This document shows, piece by piece, positions 18,266 to 28,535 of a stretch of DNA of 64,000 nt. Position 1 is the stretch's first letter. Each line of letters begins with the position of its first letter. The translations under genes were made by a program, and so were the position numbers. Below the pieces are notes generated by a model. That model did no database searches. It was not told the origin of the DNA and was given only the letters and a program-made list of their open reading frames with translations. This DNA is from Prochlorococcus marinus str. MIT 9107 (lineage in GTDB: Bacteria > Cyanobacteriota > Cyanobacteriia > PCC-6307 > Cyanobiaceae). The stretch is taken from positions 124,001 through 188,000 of the forward strand of contig NZ_JNAI01000009.1 in assembly GCF_000759855.1 (NCBI RefSeq). Reading direction: 5' to 3'.

Positions 18266-20299
18266 TTAACTAGCAACGAAATTACCACAGCGTTGTTTAT
18301 CTAAAAAATTAATATGTTGTCTTTCTAAATAATATAATTCCTGAAATTTAATCGCATCTGAATTTAAATCCTTAAAAAGATCGTCTATCTCTTTATTAGT
18401 ATTTGATGAACCTGAAGAAGGATTATCAATTAAGATGGATATACAATTTTCTAAAGTTTTTAATCTTTGAGATCCCCAAGATTCGATCAAGTGTCTACAT
18501 CTTTTTAGAGAATTATATTTCTCAAGAAGTGATAAAGTTCCGAGTAAATTATCTTTAGGATTACTCAGCAATGTTAAAAACAACTCATTTGGATTAATAA
18601 AAATATTAATCTTATTTGATGAGTCAGGATCATTAAGAGCTAAGTAGTCAGGCAGATGTGAGATTAAGTTAATAGCAGAAAAGTCTTTTTGAAGAATTTG
18701 ACTATTTGATTTTTTTAAATCATTTAAATAATTTGAACCCAAATTATTTTGTTCGATTTTTGAAATGGCTTCCCATAAATTTTGTATATAATTAGTATTA
18801 AAACTGGTTATTTCTCTTTTGAGAAATTCATCACGAATAAATAGTCTAAGATCTGGGCAATGTAAATAATAAAAAATTATTTCCGATTCATTTTTCTCAC
18901 GCCGAGAAATTTCATTTGGTTGTTCAAATTTTTTTGATCTACCATGCCAACGAAATCCCTTAACTTGATTTCTTAAATCTTGTTCAAACTGTATTGCCAA
19001 CCTAGCTTGTCCTTTACTTAATTGTTCGGCAACTTTCTGTAAGTAATGAGTTCTGGTTGATGATTGAGGTAATTTACTCAATAACTTTACTAATGAAGAA
19101 ATAACACTCTGGAAAATTTCAGACTTAGTTAAATCTTTATCTTTAAAGATCTGATCAATCTCCCAATCAATCCAAAATGATGAATTATCAATTAAATTAA
19201 AATAATCTTCAGGAGTATGACTATTCAAATATTCGTCAGGATCTTTAAAATCACTTAGTTGAAGTATTTTAAGATTAATTTGATCATGAAGAGAGAGACT
19301 TTCAACTTCTTTAATTACTCTTTTTGTAGCTAATATCCCTGCATTATCAGAATCAAAATTCAAAATTATATTTTTATTATCTGTACATCTACATAGTTGA
19401 GAAATTTGATATTTATTTAATGCGGTGCCTAGAGACGCAACAGAATTAGTAATACCTTTTGAATGAAGAGAAATTACATCAAAATAGCCTTCAACAATAA
19501 TAGCTTTATCTCTTTTTCTAATATTGCTAGAAGCTTTTTCGAATGCAAACAACATTTTTCCCTTTTCAAATATCTCTGATTCAGGAGAATTAAGATATTT
19601 AGGTTCCTGTCCATCAAGAGATCTACCCCCAAAGGCAACTACTCTTCCCTGCATATCATGAATAGGAACAATTAATCTATTTCTAAAACGATCATAAATC
19701 TTGTCAGAATTATCTTTAGAAATTGCAAGACCTGAAGCTAAAATTTGATTAATATGAAATTTTTCTACCTTAGATAGATAATTAAATAAATCATTCCATG
19801 AATTTGGAGCGAAACCTAATTCAAAGTTATCAATAATTTTGTTATTTAAGTTTCTATTTGAGGTTAAATATTTCATTGCTTCAACACCAAGAGAATTATT
19901 TAATTGAGACTTAAACCAATTTTTAGTGACTCTTAGTATTTTATAAAGTTCTTCCTTTCGAGATAATTGTTTTTTATATGCTTCAACTTGGTGACCCTCA
20001 AGATTTTCAACATTAATATTGTTTTTCTTAGCGAGAGAAAGTACCACATCAGAAAAATTTGCACGAGTAAATTCCATTAAAAATTTAATGGAATTACCAC
20101 CCGCACCACAAGAGAAACAGTAATAGAATTGTTTAGTTGGTGATACTGTCATGGAGGGCTTAGTATCATCATGAAAAGGACAAATTCCAACAAATTCCTT
20201 CCCTTTCTTCTTAAGAACAACATGTTCAGATATAACATCAACAATATCTGCCTTTTCTTTAACCTCTTGAATAGTTCTTGGATGTATAGAATGAACCAT
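18266..20299 (-). CDS. dnaG: DNA primase DnaG
   Basis: Makes RNA primers at the replication fork. 677 aa with an N-terminal CHC2 zinc finger (CPFHDDTKPS through CFSCGAGG), a TOPRIM core (IIVEGYFDVISLH, then NFDSDNAG) and a C-terminal DnaB-interacting region. ATG 20299 (MVHSIHPRTIQEV) is chosen over TTG 20317 because primases usually start just before this segment. It converges on the HExxH gene, with 16 bases between stops, and is divergent from the EamA gene. Confidence 0.95.
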   Translation of the reverse strand: MVHSIHPRTIQEVKEKADIVDVISEHVVLKKKGKEFVGICPFHDDTKPSMTVSPTKQFYYCFSCGAGGNSIKFLMEFTRANFSDVVLSLAKKNNINVENLEGHQVEAYKKQLSRKEELYKILRVTKNWFKSQLNNSLGVEAMKYLTSNRNLNNKIIDNFELGFAPNSWNDLFNYLSKVEKFHINQILASGLAISKDNSDKIYDRFRNRLIVPIHDMQGRVVAFGGRSLDGQEPKYLNSPESEIFEKGKMLFAFEKASSNIRKRDKAIIVEGYFDVISLHSKGITNSVASLGTALNKYQISQLCRCTDNKNIILNFDSDNAGILATKRVIKEVESLSLHDQINLKILQLSDFKDPDEYLNSHTPEDYFNLIDNSSFWIDWEIDQIFKDKDLTKSEIFQSVISSLVKLLSKLPQSSTRTHYLQKVAEQLSKGQARLAIQFEQDLRNQVKGFRWHGRSKKFEQPNEISRREKNESEIIFYYLHCPDLRLFIRDEFLKREITSFNTNYIQNLWEAISKIEQNNLGSNYLNDLKKSNSQILQKDFSAINLISHLPDYLALNDPDSSNKINIFINPNELFLTLLSNPKDNLLGTLSLLEKYNSLKRCRHLIESWGSQRLKTLENCISILIDNPSSGSSNTNKEIDDLFKDLNSDAIKFQELYYLERQHINFLDKQRCGNFVAS

Positions 20300-20392
20300 T
20301 GAGATTTTTATCAACAAATAAATAATGTTTATTTGTTATAGTTCAAAATCAATTAAGAATCTACATAATTTCACAATAAAACTATTTATTAA

Positions 20393-21283
20393 ATGATAAA
20401 TATCGCAAAATTAGAAAAAAAGTTAAATTCATTTAATAAGTTTAATTTGGTATTTGCCTCATTCTTCTTTAGTTTGATGACTTTGTGCGTAAAAAATATT
20501 GATAAAAGGATACCTATTTATGAATTAGTTTTCTTCAGGTCTTTGCTAAGTTTAATGATTACATTATTCATAATTAATCTAAAAAATATAAACCCTTTAG
20601 GTAACAATAGACCATTACTTATTTTAAGAGGTGTTTTAGGAACTCTAGCTTTGGTTTGTATTTTTTATGCGATAAGAAATATGCCTCTTAGTATATCTAC
20701 TGTCATTCAGTACACATATCCTATTTTTATATCTATATTTGCTGGAATATTTATAAACGAAAAAATAACTCGGAATTTGGTTTTTGCTTTAATTATTGGC
20801 TGGATTGGAATATTAGTAATATTAAATCCATCTCAGTTATCAAATATAAACGTTGAAATTGAAAATATTTCTATTATATTGGCATTTCTTGGATCAATTT
20901 GTACTGCATTGGCTTACGTAACGGTTAAGGAACTTTCATTAACTGAAGATGTTTATGTAATTATTGAATATTTTCCACTTGTATCTTTTATAACATTATT
21001 GCCAATTGTATTAATCAACTGGGTTACCCCAAATTGGGATGAAATAGTTTGGATATTTGGAATTGGGCTATTTACTCAATTAGGTCAGACTTTCTTGACT
21101 ATAGGATTAAAAAACTTACCTGCGTCTGAAGCCTCGACAATTAACTATTTACAAGTATTATTCGGATCAATATGGGGAATTTTATTTTTCAGTGAAATGA
21201 TAAACATAAATTTTTTATTAGGGGCTTCACTAGTTTTATTAGGAACTATTATATCTACTACCAAAATAATCAAAAGGACATAG
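20393..21283 (+). CDS. EamA/DMT-superfamily transporter
   Basis: 296 aa with ten predicted helices in two EamA repeats. The first repeat has FRSLLSLMIT and LRGVLGTLALV, and the second ends with EASTINYLQVLFGSIWGILFFSE, the classic tail of this family. These proteins usually export metabolites or amino acids; the substrate is not predictable. It is divergent from dnaG, with 93 bases between starts. Confidence 0.85.
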   Translation: MINIAKLEKKLNSFNKFNLVFASFFFSLMTLCVKNIDKRIPIYELVFFRSLLSLMITLFIINLKNINPLGNNRPLLILRGVLGTLALVCIFYAIRNMPLSISTVIQYTYPIFISIFAGIFINEKITRNLVFALIIGWIGILVILNPSQLSNINVEIENISIILAFLGSICTALAYVTVKELSLTEDVYVIIEYFPLVSFITLLPIVLINWVTPNWDEIVWIFGIGLFTQLGQTFLTIGLKNLPASEASTINYLQVLFGSIWGILFFSEMININFLLGASLVLLGTIISTTKIIKRT

Positions 21284-21309
21284 AATGTTATAAGTATTAA
21301 ACAAAAACA

Positions 21310-21663
21310 GTGAAATTCTTTTATTTAACTTTGTTGTTTTGTTTTTCTCCTATTCTTCAAGTTAAAGCTACAACTCCAAAGTCAGTAACTTGTACAAGAA
21401 CTGAATATAGAGAAGAATATATTCCTGGAACAAAATCAAATCCCGGATATGTAAGAAGTTATGAAGTAGATGTAGAAATACCTTGTGGAGGATCAAAAGC
21501 GAAGAGAATTAACGATGATGACTGTACTGATGGGAAGATAGCTGGTGCATTACTTGGGGGAGGAGTAGGTGGTGCTATTTCAAGAAAAGAGGGTCGATGG
21601 TGGGCAGTACCACTTGGTGCAGTTACAGGAGCAGCTATTGGTTGCCAAGTGGATGGTGGTTAA
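21310..21663 (+). CDS. Secreted glycine-zipper protein
   Basis: 117 aa. A signal peptide of about 20 residues (MKFFYLTLLFCFSPILQVKA) is followed by a hydrophilic domain with Cys28, Cys58 and Cys72, then a glycine-zipper region (GKIAGALLGGGVGGAIS and PLGAVTGAAIGCQ). Such zippers insert into or associate with membranes. Start GTG 21310. The stop codon abuts the ruvA start at 21664. Function unknown. Confidence 0.7.
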   Translation: MKFFYLTLLFCFSPILQVKATTPKSVTCTRTEYREEYIPGTKSNPGYVRSYEVDVEIPCGGSKAKRINDDDCTDGKIAGALLGGGVGGAISRKEGRWWAVPLGAVTGAAIGCQVDGG

Positions 21664-22341
21664 TTGATTAGTTGGATAACTGGAGAACTTGTTGAATTTT
21701 GGCAAACCAATCAAAAATATTTCGTTTTAATAAATTGCCAAGGATTAGGGTACGAAATTCAAATACTAGAATCCTTTTTTATTAAATTAAAAACAAATAA
21801 AAGATCTAATACAAACATTACTCTTTGGATAAAACATATCAAGAAAGAAGATTCAGATTTACTTTTTGGCTTTACATTGAAGGATCAAAAGAATTTTTTT
21901 ATTGAAATTTTAAATGTAAGAGGTGTTGGATCTCAAATTGGTATGGGGATATTAAATAAATTTTCCATTAGTGAACTCATCAATGCAATAAAAACACAAA
22001 ATAAAAAACTAATTAGTTCTGTCCCCGGTATAGGTCAAAAAATGAGTGATAGATTAATTTTAGAATTAAAAAGTAAATTTAAAAATGAAATAAAAATTGA
22101 AGGAGAAAAAGGCAAAAATGAAGTTGAGGTTAAGAATCCTGAAATCAAGAAGATGGTTGAAGACCTTCAGTTAACTTTAGAGTCTTTAAATTACACCAAG
22201 AATGAAATTAAAAGTATTTTGCCAGTAATTGTCAAAGAAACTGATGACCTTTCTAAAAAAGAAAAAAAAGCATCATTTGAGAATTTATTAAAATTAGCTA
22301 TGAATCATTTAGACAACGTTAGTAGTAATATCGTCAGATAA
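21664..22341 (+). CDS. ruvA: Holliday junction DNA helicase subunit RuvA
   Basis: The junction-recognition subunit that loads RuvB for branch migration. 225 aa with an N-terminal OB fold (MISWITGELVEFW), helix-hairpin-helix motifs (LNVRGVGSQIGMGIL and SSVPGIGQKMSDRLILEL) and a C-terminal RuvB-contact domain. Start TTG 21664, directly after the preceding stop. The linker (100-150) is unusually Lys/Glu-rich. It lies upstream of rpsO. Confidence 0.9.
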   Translation: MISWITGELVEFWQTNQKYFVLINCQGLGYEIQILESFFIKLKTNKRSNTNITLWIKHIKKEDSDLLFGFTLKDQKNFFIEILNVRGVGSQIGMGILNKFSISELINAIKTQNKKLISSVPGIGQKMSDRLILELKSKFKNEIKIEGEKGKNEVEVKNPEIKKMVEDLQLTLESLNYTKNEIKSILPVIVKETDDLSKKEKKASFENLLKLAMNHLDNVSSNIVR

Positions 22342-22374
22342 CATAGTAATATAGGTTTAAGAAAAACAAATTTT

Positions 22375-22644
22375 ATGTCATTAGATACAGCTGAAAAACA
22401 GGAGCTTATTAAAAACCATCAAGTACATGCGACCGATACAGGCTCAGCAGAAGTTCAAATCGCAATGCTCTCTAAAAGAATTTCGAAATTAAGTGACCAT
22501 CTTCAAGGAAATATTCATGATTTCGCTTCAAGGCAAGGATTATTAAAAATGATTGGTAAAAGGAAAAGATTGCTATCTTATATAAAAGACAAAAATATAC
22601 AAAAATTTCAAGATCTAGTAAAGAAAATTGGAATCAGAGGTTGA
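22375..22644 (+). CDS. rpsO: 30S ribosomal protein S15
   Basis: 89 aa, the normal length, with the helical S15 pattern ([37 protein letters not shown]). S15 binds the 16S central domain early in assembly. It lies 33 bases behind ruvA and 9 bases ahead of the PAM68-like gene. No leader hairpin for autoregulation is evident. Confidence 0.98.
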   Translation: MSLDTAEKQELIKNHQVHATDTGSAEVQIAMLSKRISKLSDHLQGNIHDFASRQGLLKMIGKRKRLLSYIKDKNIQKFQDLVKKIGIRG

Positions 22645-22653
22645 TTTCAATTA

Positions 22654-23103
22654 ATGAAAAAAAAACAATCAAAAAAAAAGATACAAAATAAAAAGAAAAA
22701 AATTTATTCTGAGAAAACTGCGTTTGCTAATCTAGAAAAAACATCTAATACAGTCACAACCCCAAATAGATCAACTAGTGGGATACCTAAATATGTTGCT
22801 GATAGAATGGCAAGAAGAATATTTTTTACAGCTGGAATACCGACAATATTAGGAATGTCTGTTTTTGTTGTTAGCTACATTATTGTTACAAAAAATATTG
22901 CTGAAATACCTCCTTCCTCAACAATCGCAATTTCAGCGTTGTTTTTCTTATTAGGTCTTGCAGGATTAAGTTTTGGAATATTATCAGCTAGTTGGGATAA
23001 GGAGCCTGGATCTTTTTTCGGTATTGAAAACATCCCAATGAACATTCAACGAGCAAAAGCAGCTTTTAAGCCAGCAACTCAAAATTTTGAAAAGAATAGT
23101 TAA
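22654..23103 (+). CDS. PAM68-like protein (DUF3464), PSII assembly factor
   Basis: 149 aa: a very basic N-terminus, then KYVADRMARRIFFTAGIP, and two membrane helices at about 68-90 and 97-120. The order basic tail, (V)xxRM, two helices and a short tail with EPGSFFG matches DUF3464/PAM68. PAM68 helps insert CP43/CP47 into the thylakoid in plants and cyanobacteria. It is 9 bases downstream of rpsO. Confidence 0.8.
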   Translation: MKKKQSKKKIQNKKKKIYSEKTAFANLEKTSNTVTTPNRSTSGIPKYVADRMARRIFFTAGIPTILGMSVFVVSYIIVTKNIAEIPPSSTIAISALFFLLGLAGLSFGILSASWDKEPGSFFGIENIPMNIQRAKAAFKPATQNFEKNS

Positions 23104-23104
23104 T

Positions 23105-26100
23105 TCAGGAAACTAAAGATTTCAAATTAACTTTGAACGATTTATCTTCCAACAATTTACATGCTCCTTGGATATCTCCAATACAGAATTGTTCCCCAAA
23201 TTTAACGTAGGTAACGTTATTTTTATTTCTCACTGCAGCTAAAACTGGTATCTTGATTCCACATTTACCTTTATCTGGCTTAAATTTGATTAAACAGTCT
23301 CTTAATGTATTTTGAACTCTTACATCTGATGCTTGAAAACTTTCAAGATTAATAATAAGCAATTTAAGGTTATCTATTTCTCTACAATCATCAATTATTA
23401 ACTGAGTTTTATCACTTTTTTTGTCTATCGTTCCCCAGACCAATAATCTTGTATCAGTAAATAAAAATTCTGATAATCTGAGATAAGTCTTAGGAAAAAC
23501 TATTGCTTCGCAACTACCAGAAAGATCTTCCAGCTGAACTATCGCCATCCTATCACCTTTTCTCGTAGTGATTTGCTTTAACTCAGGGATCATCCCAACT
23601 AATGAGACTTTGGATCTATCTTTTGTTTCTTCTAACTGAGAAATACTTATTGGGGATACAAGTTTTGCTGGCTTAGTTAAATGTTTTAGAGGATGATCAG
23701 ATAAGTAAAAACCCAAAAGCTGCTTTTCCAACTTTAACTTCTCAATAAGCGAATAATCATCCACCTTAGCTAATTGTGGATCTGAAAATGCTACATTTGA
23801 GAACTCTTCATTAGAATCAAATAGATTTCCTTGGCCGGACAATCTATCACGATTTCTTGAAGAGGCCCATTCAATAACATATTCTAAATCTGACAATAAT
23901 TGAGCTCTATTATTATTATTTGAAAACTCATCTAGTGCTCCACAATGAATTAATGATTCAAGGCTTCTTTTGTTGAGAAGATTAGAAGGTAATCGCTCGC
24001 ATAAATCTGATAATGACTTAAAACTTCCATAATTATTACGATTTTCAATTATATTTTTTATTGCAGAATCTCCTAAATTTTTAATAGCAGATAGGCCAAA
24101 TAAGATCTGATTATTCTTAATCGTGAAATCAATTCCAGAGAAATTAATGCTTGGTGAAATGACTTCTATTCCCATCGAATAACAATTAGAAATATATCTT
24201 TGCATCTTGTCGCTGGAGCCAGAGTTTACGCTTAAGAGAGCTGCCATATATGCAACAGGAAAATGGGCTTTTAAAAATGCTGTTTGATAAGTTACTGCAC
24301 CATAAGCAGTTGAGTGGCTTTTATTAAAACAATATTCTGCGAATAAAACCATTTGATCAAAAAGATCATTTGCTAATTTTTCATCTACACCCTTCTTCAT
24401 AGAACCGTCTACAAAAATATTCCTATGTTTTACCATCTCTGATACTTTCTTTTTCCCCATTGCTCTTCGAAGTAAATCAGCATCACCCAGTGAATAACCC
24501 GCTAAGTCTTGAGCAATTTTCATGATTTGTTCTTGGTAAACCATAATTCCGTAGGTTTCGGTAAGAATTGACTTTATAAAAGGATGAGGAAAATCAACCT
24601 TTTCGTTCCCATTTTTTCGTTTTATGAACTTTGGTATAAGTCCAGCATCAAGAGGACCAGGTCTATAAAGAGCTAAGATAGATGAAATATCCTCAAGAGA
24701 GTTAGGTTTAAAGTCTTTTACAACTTGTTTCATCCCAGAAGATTCAAGTTGAAATATACCTTCAAGATCTCCTCTCCCAATAAGCTCAAAAGTCTTTACA
24801 TCATTTTGAGGTAAATTATCAATATTTATTGTCTTTCCAGTGGATTGATGAATCAGAGAAACTGTCTTTTCAATCATCGTAAGATTCTTAAGACCCAAAA
24901 AATCCATTTTCAATAATCCAAGTGATTCAATATCATCCATAGAATATTGGGTTATTATTTGTCCTTCATTATTTCTTTGAAGAGGTACAAGCTCATCAAG
25001 AGGATCTGATGCAATAACAACTCCTGCAGCATGAACTCCATATGTTTTATTAGTTCCTTCAATTCTTAAAGCCAAATCAATCCATTTTTTTACCCTATTT
25101 TCATTAATATATTTATCTCTAAACTCTTGACTAGGAGAATTCTTATCAATCATTTCATTAAGTTTATAAGGTTTTCCTCTTACAACCGGTATTAACTTAG
25201 CTAATTTATCTGCCTCTCCATAAGGAATATCTAGAACCCTCGCAACATCCTTTAGAACCGCCTTAGAAGTCATCTTATTGAAAGTAATTATTTGAGCAAC
25301 TTTATCCTCTCCATATCGATTAGAAACATAATCAATAACTTCATTTCTCCTATCAATGCAAAAGTCGGTATCAATATCTGGCATAGACTTTCTTGCCGGA
25401 TTTAAAAATCTCTCGAACAATAATCCATGCTGAACAGGGTCTATATTTGTAATTTGAAGAGCATATGCTACTAGAGAGCCTGCTGCAGAACCTCTACCTG
25501 GTCCTACTGGGATAGAGTTATCTCTAGCAAATTTGATATAGTCCCAAACAACCAAGAAATAATCTGGAAAACCCATATCTTTTATGATTTTTAATTCCGA
25601 AGATAGTCTTTTTTTATAATTCTCATCAACTTCTGTAAGAGAGCGTTTTTTAAGTCTTTTTAAAAGTCCTTCATTAGATAATTCTGTTAGTAGAGAAAAA
25701 GAATCTTTGTGTTGATTAAGAGGGAATTTTGGCATTCTATATTTACCAAACAAATCAAATACTTCAATTTTTTGAGAAATTTCTACCGTATTATTCACAG
25801 CCTCTTTAATTGATTCGTCATCAATATGATCTTTAAAAAGTTCAAGCATTTCATTTTCACTTTTAATATATTCAGTGCCGGTATATCTCAATCTTTTTTC
25901 ATCGCTTATTAGTTTTCCCGTTAATACACAAAGCAAGGCATCATGTGCTTCAACATCCATATTTGATATGTAGTGAGCATCATTAGTGGCGATGACTTTT
26001 ATTTCGTGCTTCTTCCCAATTTTTAATAGTTCAATGTTAACAATTCTATCCTCAATAGAACCGTGATCTTGTATTTCAAGATAAAAATCATCTGCAAATA

Positions 26101-26602
26101 ATTTTTTATACCAAAGAGCTATATCCTCTGCTATATCTAATCTTCCTTTCAAGATGGCCTGAGGTATCTCTCCACCAAGACAAGCTGTAGAAATAATAAG
26201 ACCCTCACTATATTTACTTAAAAGAAATTTATCAATACATGGTCTAGAAAAAATACCTCGGCCTCTCATCCCATTTAAGTGACTAATTGTAGTTAACTTT
26301 ACGAGATTCTTATAGCCTGTATGATTTTTTGCTAAGACTACCAAATGATATCTTTTTTCTTTTTTAGGCTGAGGATCATCAATAGATCCATTAATCACAT
26401 ACATTTCATTACCAATTATTGGTTTTATACCTTTCTCATTACACTTCTTGACCAAATCAAGGACTCCATACATAACTCCATGATCGGTCAGAGCGATAGA
26501 ATCCATTCCAAGATCAACAGCTCTATCTACAATTTTAGAAATTTGACTTGCTCCATCAAGGAGACTGTAATCACTATGATTATGAAGCGGAACGAAACCC
26601 AT
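23105..26602 (-). CDS. dnaE: DNA polymerase III alpha subunit
   Basis: The replicative polymerase catalytic chain. 1165 aa from ATG 26602, where FVPLHNHSDYSLLDG opens the PHP domain. An extra TTG two codons upstream is not preferred. The catalytic PDIDTDF lies near residue 410, and the OB-fold near the C-terminus (SLVGMIPELKQITTRKGDRM) is intact. The chain is continuous: it is not split and contains no intein, unlike the split-intein dnaE of Synechocystis and Nostoc. It follows gatA on the same strand by 84 bases. Confidence 0.97.
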   Translation of the reverse strand: MGFVPLHNHSDYSLLDGASQISKIVDRAVDLGMDSIALTDHGVMYGVLDLVKKCNEKGIKPIIGNEMYVINGSIDDPQPKKEKRYHLVVLAKNHTGYKNLVKLTTISHLNGMRGRGIFSRPCIDKFLLSKYSEGLIISTACLGGEIPQAILKGRLDIAEDIALWYKKLFADDFYLEIQDHGSIEDRIVNIELLKIGKKHEIKVIATNDAHYISNMDVEAHDALLCVLTGKLISDEKRLRYTGTEYIKSENEMLELFKDHIDDESIKEAVNNTVEISQKIEVFDLFGKYRMPKFPLNQHKDSFSLLTELSNEGLLKRLKKRSLTEVDENYKKRLSSELKIIKDMGFPDYFLVVWDYIKFARDNSIPVGPGRGSAAGSLVAYALQITNIDPVQHGLLFERFLNPARKSMPDIDTDFCIDRRNEVIDYVSNRYGEDKVAQIITFNKMTSKAVLKDVARVLDIPYGEADKLAKLIPVVRGKPYKLNEMIDKNSPSQEFRDKYINENRVKKWIDLALRIEGTNKTYGVHAAGVVIASDPLDELVPLQRNNEGQIITQYSMDDIESLGLLKMDFLGLKNLTMIEKTVSLIHQSTGKTINIDNLPQNDVKTFELIGRGDLEGIFQLESSGMKQVVKDFKPNSLEDISSILALYRPGPLDAGLIPKFIKRKNGNEKVDFPHPFIKSILTETYGIMVYQEQIMKIAQDLAGYSLGDADLLRRAMGKKKVSEMVKHRNIFVDGSMKKGVDEKLANDLFDQMVLFAEYCFNKSHSTAYGAVTYQTAFLKAHFPVAYMAALLSVNSGSSDKMQRYISNCYSMGIEVISPSINFSGIDFTIKNNQILFGLSAIKNLGDSAIKNIIENRNNYGSFKSLSDLCERLPSNLLNKRSLESLIHCGALDEFSNNNNRAQLLSDLEYVIEWASSRNRDRLSGQGNLFDSNEEFSNVAFSDPQLAKVDDYSLIEKLKLEKQLLGFYLSDHPLKHLTKPAKLVSPISISQLEETKDRSKVSLVGMIPELKQITTRKGDRMAIVQLEDLSGSCEAIVFPKTYLRLSEFLFTDTRLLVWGTIDKKSDKTQLIIDDCREIDNLKLLIINLESFQASDVRVQNTLRDCLIKFKPDKGKCGIKIPVLAAVRNKNNVTYVKFGEQFCIGDIQGACKLLEDKSFKVNLKSLVS

Positions 26603-26686
26603 ACTCAATTAATTTCTATATATAAGATAGAGAAATTTTCTAAAAGGTCTATGTTTTTTGATTACAAATTAATTATTAATACAAAT

Positions 26687-28135
26687 TTAAAATAAAGATC
26701 TATTTTTAATTACTTGAGCATCAATTTCGAAAATATGTGCGGCATTCAATATTCTATTCTCTTCCAATACATTACCTATTAGTTGAAGTCCTATAGGCAA
26801 GCCTTTAGTATCAAACCCACAAGGAATACTAATAGCAGGAAGACCGGCTAAATTAGCCGGCACAGTTAAGAGATCAGACAAATACATAGAAAGTGGATCA
26901 TTTACAAAATCTCCCTTTAAAAAAGCAGTAGTTGGACAAGTAGGAGTTAATAAAATATCAACTTTTTTAAAAGCTTTATCAAAATCATTTCTTATTAAAG
27001 TTCTCACTTTTTGTGCTTTCTTGTAGTAGGCGTCAGTGTATCCTGCGGACAAAGCATAAGTTCCTATCAGTATTCTTCTTTGAACTTCATCTCCAAACCC
27101 TTCAGCCCTGCTTTTTGAAGTCATCTCTAAAAGATTAGTCCCTTCATTTGATCTATAGCCATATTTAACTCCATCGTATCTGGCTAAATTTGCAGATGCT
27201 TCACATGGCGCGATTACATAATATGTAGCTATTCCGTCATTAAACCTAGGGCATTCAACTTCGATAATTTCAGCTCCTAAAGTTTTAAATCTCTCAACTC
27301 CGGAAAGAACAGATTCCTTAACCTCTGGATTAAGTCCTGGATGTTCAAAGCACTCTTTGATTATTCCAATTTTTAAATCTTTTATAGATTTATTTAAATC
27401 ACTTATATAATTTGGCACTGGTTTATCAAGACATGTTGAATCTAAGGGGTCTTTACCAGATATTGAATAAAGGATTTCAGCAGCATCTGAAACAGTATTT
27501 GTAATTGGGCCAATTTGATCAAGAGAGCTAGCAAATGCTACTAGTCCCCATCTACTTACTCTTCCATAGGTAGGCTTAAGTCCAACAACGCCACAAAAAG
27601 AAGCTGGTTGCCTTATTGATCCGCCGGTATCAGAACCTATGGCAGCAACACATAGTCCAGCAGCAACTGAAGCAGCACTTCCACCTGAACTTCCTCCTGG
27701 AACTCTATTAATATCCCAAGGATTTGAAGTAACACCAAATATAGAAGTTTCTGTTGAACTACCCATTGCAAATTCATCCAAATTTGTTTTACCTAAACAA
27801 ATACCGCCTGAATACAATAATTTACTTGAAGCCGTGGATTCATAAGGTGCTACAAAGCTTTTAAGCATTTTACTTGCACAAGTTGTTACGACTCCCTTAG
27901 TGCAAATATTATCTTTAATTGCTATTGGCATTCCAGCAAGGTTTGGAAGTTTTTCTTCATTTTGAATTAATTTATCAATATTTTCAGCTTGAGCAATTGC
28001 ATTATCTTTTGTAGTACAAATAAATGAATTAATTTGAGGATCTATAGTGTCGATTTTTGTAAAAAAATCATTAATTAATTCCTTAACAGAAGCGTTTTTA
28101 CTATTAATTTCCTTTCTTAAAATACTAAAGTTCAT
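26687..28135 (-). CDS. gatA: Glutamyl-tRNA(Gln) amidotransferase subunit A
   Basis: Amidase subunit of GatCAB, which turns Glu-tRNA(Gln) into Gln-tRNA(Gln). 482 aa with the amidase triad K74 (PIAIKDNI), S149 (PGGSSGGS) and S173 ([13 protein letters not shown]), all intact. GatB and GatC are not in the window. It lies upstream of dnaE on the same strand, and 33 bases after the DUF1816 gene. Confidence 0.97.
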   Translation of the reverse strand: MNFSILRKEINSKNASVKELINDFFTKIDTIDPQINSFICTTKDNAIAQAENIDKLIQNEEKLPNLAGMPIAIKDNICTKGVVTTCASKMLKSFVAPYESTASSKLLYSGGICLGKTNLDEFAMGSSTETSIFGVTSNPWDINRVPGGSSGGSAASVAAGLCVAAIGSDTGGSIRQPASFCGVVGLKPTYGRVSRWGLVAFASSLDQIGPITNTVSDAAEILYSISGKDPLDSTCLDKPVPNYISDLNKSIKDLKIGIIKECFEHPGLNPEVKESVLSGVERFKTLGAEIIEVECPRFNDGIATYYVIAPCEASANLARYDGVKYGYRSNEGTNLLEMTSKSRAEGFGDEVQRRILIGTYALSAGYTDAYYKKAQKVRTLIRNDFDKAFKKVDILLTPTCPTTAFLKGDFVNDPLSMYLSDLLTVPANLAGLPAISIPCGFDTKGLPIGLQLIGNVLEENRILNAAHIFEIDAQVIKNRSLF

Positions 28136-28168
28136 TAATAAATCTATTTATCTTTTAATTAAAGAATA

Positions 28169-28387
28169 TCAAAAAGTTAATGGTTCTTCTTTTTTGCAAC
28201 GAACTAAACTATGTTTAATATTTGTCGCACCTTCATCAGAAAGATCCTTAATAAAAGAGGACATATTTGCATTTAAACTGCTTTTTGTAATAAATGGACC
28301 AAACCAGTATGTAGTACTACTAGGTTGATCTGTCTCAATTTTAGCCCACCAAGCTAAGCCGAGTTTGTTTCCAAAATGTCTAATCAA
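28169..28387 (-). CDS. DUF1816 family protein
   Basis: 72 aa with the family core LGLAWWAKIETDQP followed by TYWFGPF. DUF1816 proteins are small, soluble and confined to cyanobacteria; some relatives occur next to phycobilisome linkers, but no function is fixed. Start TTG 28387 gives MIRHFGNKLG. It lies upstream of gatA by 33 bases on the same strand. Confidence 0.8.
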   Translation of the reverse strand: MIRHFGNKLGLAWWAKIETDQPSSTTYWFGPFITKSSLNANMSSFIKDLSDEGATNIKHSLVRCKKEEPLTF

Positions 28388-28535
28388 ATTTTATTTGCCC
28401 CATATGGAGGTCAATTCTTGTTAAATTCTATACAATTTTGAAGTGAAAATTCAAAAAATTTTCATTAATTAAATAAATGTATTGAAATAACAATATTTTA
28501 GAGAATCCTAAATACAGTAATTACAAAGAAATAAA

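Noticed and set aside
23105-26602. Possible split or intein in dnaE, as in other cyanobacteria
   Set aside because: The frame is continuous from the PHP domain to the C-terminus with no intein splice motifs visible.
28439-28471. AT-only inverted repeat TGAAAATT/AATTTTCA near 28450
   Set aside because: Stem of eight A/T pairs without a T-run. Not convincing as a terminator in such AT-rich DNA.
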